This document shows positions 59,758-64,000 of a DNA stretch of 64,000 nt, piece by piece. The position numbers and the translations under genes were made by a program. The stretch's first letter is position 1; each line of letters begins with the position of its first letter. The DNA is from Phenylobacterium sp. (lineage in GTDB: Bacteria; Pseudomonadota; Alphaproteobacteria; Caulobacterales; Caulobacteraceae): assembly GCF_030651185.1 (NCBI RefSeq), contig NZ_JAUSCJ010000006.1, positions 186,001-250,000 of the forward strand, written 5' to 3'. A model generated the notes under the pieces. The model did not search any database, was not told where the DNA came from, and worked only from the letters and a program-made list of their open reading frames with translations.

Positions 59758-60417
59758 ATGGCCGGCGCGTTTCAATACAAGCCTAAGTTCGTCGATATCC
59801 GGGTGCGCCCGCCGACCCCCGGGGAGGCGGCGCAGACCGACGACGTCTATGCGCTGAAGCCCGGGGAACGGGCTTGTGACCATCCGGGATGCCGGCTGGC
59901 TGGCAGCGCGCGCGCGCCGAAATCGCGCGACATGCTCAACGAGCACTACTGGTTCTGCCAGCCGCACGCGGCGGAATATAATCGCAACTGGAACTTCTTC
60001 GCCGGCATGAGCGACGGCGAAATCAAGCAGCGTCAGGCCCAGAGCGCCCAGGGCGATCGCCCGACCTGGGACTTCAAGGCCGGCCGATTCTCCCGCGAGG
60101 CCGCCGCGGCCGCCCAGGGCTTTGGCCAGGGCAAGGGCTATCGCGATCCGTTCAACCTTTTCGGCAGCGGCAATGGCGGCGCGGCGGGCGTCCGCACGCC
60201 CAAGCCCGAAGGCCGCCGGCTGGGCAAACTGGAACGCAACGCCCTGGCCGACCTGGACCTCGACGAGAACGCCGACGCGCCGGCGATCCGCGCCCGCTAC
60301 ATCGAGCTGGTGAAGCGCACCCACCCCGACAGCAACGGCGGCGACCGCTCGGCCGAGCACAAGCTGCAGCGGGTCATCAAGGCCTACCAGCAGCTCCGCA
60401 AGGCGAAGATGGCTTAG
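59758..60417 (+). CDS. J-domain protein
   Basis: A 219-aa co-chaperone with an atypical C-terminal J domain (about 155-217), where His189-Pro190-Asp191 (KRTHPDSNGGDRS) lies in the loop and RVIKAYQQLRKAK ends helix III. The N-terminal part has PPTPGEAAQTDDVYALK, a CDHPGCRL pair and EHYWFCQPHAAEYNRNWNFF, probably a small zinc site. It would stimulate a DnaK-type Hsp70. The bolA/J-protein/cobS neighbourhood is a conserved alphaproteobacterial order. Confidence 0.92.
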   Translation: MAGAFQYKPKFVDIRVRPPTPGEAAQTDDVYALKPGERACDHPGCRLAGSARAPKSRDMLNEHYWFCQPHAAEYNRNWNFFAGMSDGEIKQRQAQSAQGDRPTWDFKAGRFSREAAAAAQGFGQGKGYRDPFNLFGSGNGGAAGVRTPKPEGRRLGKLERNALADLDLDENADAPAIRARYIELVKRTHPDSNGGDRSAEHKLQRVIKAYQQLRKAKMA

Positions 60418-60427
60418 GGCCTCGGTC

Positions 60428-61300
60428 TCAGACCGGCTTGTCGCCCGCCACCGTCGTGCGATGCATCAGGCGCAGGTGGCCGTCATAGCCGCCCTCGGCC
60501 AGGTGGACCGTGCAGCGGTTGTCCCACATCAGCAGCATGTTGGGCCGCCATTTGTGGCGATAGATGAACTGATCCTGGGTGATGTGCCCGAACAGGAAAC
60601 CAAGGATGGCCTGAGCCTCCTTGGGCTCGAACCCCTCAATGCCGACAGTGTAGACCGGGCTGACAAACAGCGCCTTTCGACCGGTGACCGGGTGCGTGCG
60701 GACCAAGGGATGGGTCAGGCTCTGGTCGGCCTCCTCGGAGACGATGATCTCCATGGTCCGCTTTTCGGTCTCGCGGGCGAAGACTCCCTTGGTCCCGTAG
60801 GCGCGGCCGGCGGAGTGGACCGCCTTCAGCGGCGCCAGCATGGCCTTCATGGCCGGGGACAGGGCGTCATAGGCGCTGGCGCAGTCGGCGAAGAGGGTGT
60901 CGCCGCCCACCGGCGGCGTGACCTTGGAATGCAGCAGGGTGGCGGCGGGCGGCTTTTCCTGGAAGCTCCAGTCGGAATGCCAGCCGGCGCCGAAATTCGT
61001 GGCCTTCTCGTCGGGCTCCCGCCGCAGCTCAAGGACATTGGGGTGACCGGCCATGGGGGCGATGAATGGATCAACCCCGAACTTTCCCATCTGCAGGGTG
61101 AAGGCCTCCAGCTCGTCCAGGCTCAGGGGCTGGTCGGGGAAACTCACCACCGAATGGCGGGCCCAGGCGGCGCGGATTTCCTCGCGGGCCTCTGGGGAAA
61201 GCGGGTGGGAAAGATCCACGCCGACGATCTCGGCGCCGAAGCCCTCCTCCGAGGCGAAGACCTGGATTGCGCGATAAGGCCGTGTGGCTTGCTTCAACAT
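60428..61300 (-). CDS. TauD/TfdA family Fe(II)/2-oxoglutarate dioxygenase
   Basis: A 290-aa dioxygenase. Iron ligands His108 and Asp110 (GWHSDWSFQEKPP) and distal His266 (CTVHLAEGGYDG), with the 2-oxoglutarate Arg in HLRLMHRTTV, are present. The family oxidises substrates such as taurine, 2,4-D or alkyl sulfates and releases sulfite, phenol or sulfate. An arylsulfatase elsewhere in the window hints at sulfur-source scavenging, but they are 58 kb apart. It is inserted between the J-protein gene and cobS, on the opposite strand. Confidence 0.92.
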   Translation of the reverse strand: MLKQATRPYRAIQVFASEEGFGAEIVGVDLSHPLSPEAREEIRAAWARHSVVSFPDQPLSLDELEAFTLQMGKFGVDPFIAPMAGHPNVLELRREPDEKATNFGAGWHSDWSFQEKPPAATLLHSKVTPPVGGDTLFADCASAYDALSPAMKAMLAPLKAVHSAGRAYGTKGVFARETEKRTMEIIVSEEADQSLTHPLVRTHPVTGRKALFVSPVYTVGIEGFEPKEAQAILGFLFGHITQDQFIYRHKWRPNMLLMWDNRCTVHLAEGGYDGHLRLMHRTTVAGDKPV

Positions 61301-61399
61301 GGGTGGACGCTCCCTTCGTCATTCCGGTATGGGTCGCAGGGACTGCCCCATCAAACACACGTTTGCTTCGCACGCGTAAGCCTGTAATCGAACCGGACC

Positions 61400-62404
61400 A
61401 TGACCTCGTTCGCTGAAAATCAAGACGACAAGCTCCTCACCCTGGTCCCGGACAAGAAGGTCTCGGTCCGCGAAGCCTTTGGTGTGGATATCGACATGAC
61501 CGTGCCCGCCTTCAGCGAGCGCGACAGTCACGTTCCGGACCTCGATCCGTCCTACAAGTTTGATCCGGAGACCACCCGGGCGATCTGCGCGGGCTTCGCC
61601 TTCGACCGCCGGGTGATGGTCCAGGGCTATCACGGCACGGGCAAGTCGACCCACATCGAGCAGGTGGCCGCGCGCCTCAACTGGCCGCTGATCCGGGTGA
61701 ACCTGGACAGCCACGTCAGCCGTATTGACCTGGTGGGCAAGGACGCCATCGTCCTGAAGGACGGCAAGCAGGTCACCGAATTCCGCGAGGGCATCCTGCC
61801 CTGGTCGATCCAGCGGCCGGTGGCCCTGGTGTTCGACGAATATGACGCCGGTCGCCCGGACGTGATGTTCGTGATCCAGCGCATCCTGGAGGCCCAGGGC
61901 AAGCTTACCCTGCTGGACCAGAACCGCGTGATCCGGCCCAACCCGTTCTTCCGGCTGTTCTCCACCACCAACACCATCGGTCTGGGCGACACCACCGGCC
62001 TCTATCACGGCACTCAGCAGATCAACCAAGGTCAGATGGACCGCTGGTCGATCGTGACGACGCTGAACTATCTGGCCCACGACGTGGAAGCCGAGATCGT
62101 GCTGTCCAAGGCCCCGCACTACAACACCACCGAGGGCAAGCGGACCATCGCGGCCATGGTCCGCGTCGCCGACATGACGCGGAACGCCTTCATGAATGGC
62201 GACATCTCCACGGTCATGAGCCCGCGGACGGTGATCACCTGGGCGCAGAACACCGAGATCTTCGGGGGCGACATCGCGCTGGGCTTCCGCATGACCTTCC
62301 TGAACAAGTGCGACGAGTTGGAGCGCGGCACAGTGGCCGAGTTCTTCCAGCGCGCCTTCGGCCAGGACCTGCCGGAGTCCACGGCGCGCGTGCGGGTGGC
62401 CTAG
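61400..62404 (+). CDS. cobS: Cobaltochelatase subunit CobS (AAA+ ATPase)
   Basis: A 334-aa AAA+ subunit of aerobic cobaltochelatase, which with CobT and CobN inserts cobalt into hydrogenobyrinate diamide. Walker [16 protein letters not shown] (Lys82), Walker [16 protein letters not shown] and sensor region [20 protein letters not shown] are visible. The length is standard. cobT is not adjacent; the next gene is a DUF3089 protein. Confidence 0.95.
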   Translation: MTSFAENQDDKLLTLVPDKKVSVREAFGVDIDMTVPAFSERDSHVPDLDPSYKFDPETTRAICAGFAFDRRVMVQGYHGTGKSTHIEQVAARLNWPLIRVNLDSHVSRIDLVGKDAIVLKDGKQVTEFREGILPWSIQRPVALVFDEYDAGRPDVMFVIQRILEAQGKLTLLDQNRVIRPNPFFRLFSTTNTIGLGDTTGLYHGTQQINQGQMDRWSIVTTLNYLAHDVEAEIVLSKAPHYNTTEGKRTIAAMVRVADMTRNAFMNGDISTVMSPRTVITWAQNTEIFGGDIALGFRMTFLNKCDELERGTVAEFFQRAFGQDLPESTARVRVA

Positions 62405-62584
62405 AGCCACCCGCCTCCACGGCGCCCTGACGATCGAGAGACGCCTACGCCTACGCGGCCTATGCCCGCCGGGTCCGGCGGCTGATCGCCCACATACCGT
62501 ATGCTAGACAAACTGGCTGGACCGGGGCGCGCCAAGGCGCGATCACCAGGCATTGCCACCGAAGAAATTTTCCAAGGGGAAACG

Positions 62585-63733
62585 ATGTCCAGGACCACTC
62601 TAGCGGCGCTTGCCGCTGGCGCGCTCGCGCTCGCCGCCTTCATCCAGCCCGCGGCCGCCCAGACGCCCGCCAAGAACGACTATGCCGACAAGGCCGCCTG
62701 GCTGTGCTGGCCCGGCCGCACTGACGCTTGCTCGGGCGACAATGCCGCGACGGTGATCACCGCCGCCGGCGTCGCAACCAAGGAAGCCTGGAAGGCTGAA
62801 CCCAAGGCGCCGATCGACTGCTTCTACGTCTATCCCACGGTCTCGATGGACAAGGGCGTCATCTCCGACATGACTCCCAACGCCGAGGAGCAACGTGTGG
62901 TGGAGCAGCAACTCTCGCGCTTTGCCTCCAAGTGCCGGGTGTATGCGCCGATGTACCGCCAGTTCACGCTGACGGCCCTTCGCGACATGATCACCAATCC
63001 GACCGCCGCCGCCGCCGGTCCCCGCCCCAACACCGGCTACACCGACGTTGTCGACGCCTGGAACTATTACCTGACCCACGAGAACAAGGGCCGCGGCGTG
63101 GTCCTGATCGGCCACAGCCAGGGCTCCGGCGTGCTGACCCAACTGATCGTCGCCGAGATCGACGGCAAGCCCGCCCAGAAGCAACTGATCTCCGCGCTTC
63201 TCCTGGGGACCGGCCTGCCGGTGACTAAGGGGGGCGACACCGGAACCTTCAAGTCGATCCCGCTCTGCAAGTCGGCCACCCAGACTGGCTGCGCCGTGGC
63301 CTATGCCAGCTTCCTCGACAATGCGCCGCCGCCGGCCAACAGCCGCTTCGGCCGCCCGCGTGAGGCCAACTCGGCCATGGAGGTGGCCTGCGTGAACCCC
63401 GCCAGTCTCTCGGGCGGCAAGGGCGAGCTGCACAGCTACATGGCGGCGACTGGTAACGGTCATACCGCCGACGGCTGGGCCAAGGGCGTGAAGGTGGACA
63501 CGCCCTTCGTCTCGGTCCCCGGCCTGCTCAGCGCCACGTGCGTGAATTCGGGGGGCTTCAACTACCTGGCGGTCCACGTGAACGCCGATCCGGCTGACCC
63601 GCGCATCGACGCCATCAAGCCGGGCGCCGTCACCCCTGACTGGGGCCTGCACCTGGTGGACGTGAACGTCGCCATGGGCAACCTGGTCGACCTGGTGGAC
63701 AGCCAGGGCAAGTCCTGGCTCGCGAAGAACTAG
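62585..63733 (+). CDS. Exported DUF3089 family alpha/beta-hydrolase
   Basis: A 382-aa protein from ATG 62585 (AAGGGGAAA just upstream). Signal peptide MSRTTLAALAAGALALAAFIQPAAAQ. The DUF3089 lipase-like fold has DCFYVYPTVSMD near residue 80, VYAPMYRQFTL, and a nucleophile elbow LIGHSQGSGVL with Ser178; a late His is in YLAVHVNADPAD. It should be a periplasmic or secreted esterase. The 180-bp gap in front (62405-62584) contains no gene I can support. Ends in a strong terminator. Confidence 0.9.
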   Translation: MSRTTLAALAAGALALAAFIQPAAAQTPAKNDYADKAAWLCWPGRTDACSGDNAATVITAAGVATKEAWKAEPKAPIDCFYVYPTVSMDKGVISDMTPNAEEQRVVEQQLSRFASKCRVYAPMYRQFTLTALRDMITNPTAAAAGPRPNTGYTDVVDAWNYYLTHENKGRGVVLIGHSQGSGVLTQLIVAEIDGKPAQKQLISALLLGTGLPVTKGGDTGTFKSIPLCKSATQTGCAVAYASFLDNAPPPANSRFGRPREANSAMEVACVNPASLSGGKGELHSYMAATGNGHTADGWAKGVKVDTPFVSVPGLLSATCVNSGGFNYLAVHVNADPADPRIDAIKPGAVTPDWGLHLVDVNVAMGNLVDLVDSQGKSWLAKN

Positions 63734-63746
63734 CGGGCAAAGGAAA

Positions 63747-63780
63747 GGGCGCGGAGGTTACCTCCGCGCCCTTGTCTGTT
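63747..63780 (+). terminator. Rho-independent terminator of the DUF3089 gene
   Basis: An 11-bp GC stem GGGCGCGGAGG (63747-63757) and its complement (63761-63771) with loop TTA, followed by TTGTCTGTTT. Could also serve the convergent DUF1328 gene. Confidence 0.8.
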
Positions 63781-63797
63781 TCAGGTTCAGGGGCGGC

Positions 63798-63977
63798 TCA
63801 GCCGCCGCTGATCTTCTTGCCGACGAAGGCGCCCAGCGCCAGGAACAGCACAAAGCCGATCACGGCGACGAAGAACAGCAGCTTGGCGATACCGGCGGCC
63901 GCGCCGGCCATGCCGGTGAAACCAAGCGCGCCGGCGATCAAGGCGACCACCGCGAAAATCAGGGCCCATTTCAACAT
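63798..63977 (-). CDS. DUF1328 family small membrane protein
   Basis: ATG 63977 to TGA 63800-63798, 59 aa: [20 protein letters not shown], then [20 protein letters not shown] and [19 protein letters not shown]. The opening M-L-K/R-W-A and two helices match DUF1328 (YtjA-like) proteins, short inner-membrane proteins often raised under stress. GGAG lies seven bases before the start. The promoter is beyond the window edge. Confidence 0.9.
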   Translation of the reverse strand: MLKWALIFAVVALIAGALGFTGMAGAAAGIAKLLFFVAVIGFVLFLALGAFVGKKISGG

Positions 63978-64000
63978 GTCGAACTCCAGCCAAAGACATC

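Noticed and set aside
62405..62584. Coding-like frame (…AYAAYARRVRRLIAH…) between cobS and the DUF3089 gene, possibly a gene remnant
   Set aside because: Too short, no start or recognised family, and it runs on as a shadow of the next gene; GC-rich DNA gives such frames by chance.

Overview
The window is a dense, very GC-rich stretch of an alphaproteobacterial chromosome. Gene content and order (argJ behind a parvulin lipoprotein, xerD divergent from aroK-aroB-CNNM, bolA/J-domain protein/cobS, DUF1178 with a nitrilase, Flp pilin, CHASE2-EAL protein) suggest the Caulobacteraceae, perhaps Phenylobacterium or Caulobacter. That placement is inference from recognised families; no rRNA or marker comparison was possible. 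I saw no tRNA, rRNA, IS element, prophage or CRISPR array. Operons are tightly packed: at least 15 same-strand gene pairs share a 4-base ATGA or GTGA stop/start overlap.

Layout. 1-8.0 kb: partial flavin oxidase, arylsulfatase, secreted M20 peptidase, then DUF1178/nitrilase/grxC/comF on the minus strand, with comF back to back with a methyltransferase. 8.1-11.1 kb: GST, WYL regulator, glycerate-kinase-like protein, mutT and a Flp pilin that may start at CTG. 11.2-16.8 kb: four overlapping genes (GST, DsbA-like isomerase, amidohydrolase, family 2 beta-galactosidase). 17-18.5 kb: DEAD-box helicase with a structured leader. 18.6-24.1 kb: a surface/signalling island with a TpsB-type outer-membrane transporter divergent from a FecR-domain protein carrying a 26-residue Gly/Asn repeat, which overlaps a CHASE2-GGDEF(degenerate)-EAL phosphodiesterase. 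24.1-32.9 kb: argJ, parvulin lipoprotein, thiolase, FIST sensor with a truncated partner, secA. 33-41.8 kb: accessory catabolism (FAD monooxygenase, quinone reductase, DoxX, carotenoid oxygenase, DUF2855 with divergent TetR and its probable operator, epoxide hydrolase, threonine aldolase). 41.8-50.6 kb: LuxR-hydrolase fusion, nitronate monooxygenase, LprI-like protein, accA, SRPBCC protein, methyltransferase, ATP-grasp-like protein, glycine-zipper protein, xerD. 50.6-55.6 kb: secreted helical protein, aroK-aroB-CNNM, receiver protein, small membrane protein. 55.7-64 kb: PaoABC-like molybdenum hydroxylase, BolA, J-domain protein, TauD dioxygenase, cobS, DUF3089 protein, DUF1328 protein.

Most notable signals: (1) a 44-nt hairpin present twice, each time between convergent genes, whose only four differences are two compensatory base-pair changes; (2) a LuxR/alpha-beta-hydrolase fusion in which the nucleophile serine appears to be methionine, suggesting a ligand sensor; (3) the TpsB/FecR-repeat/CHASE2-EAL island with no visible TpsA substrate; (4) a FIST partner that looks like a hybrid kinase with its kinase core deleted; (5) a pilin gene with no ATG, GTG or TTG start.
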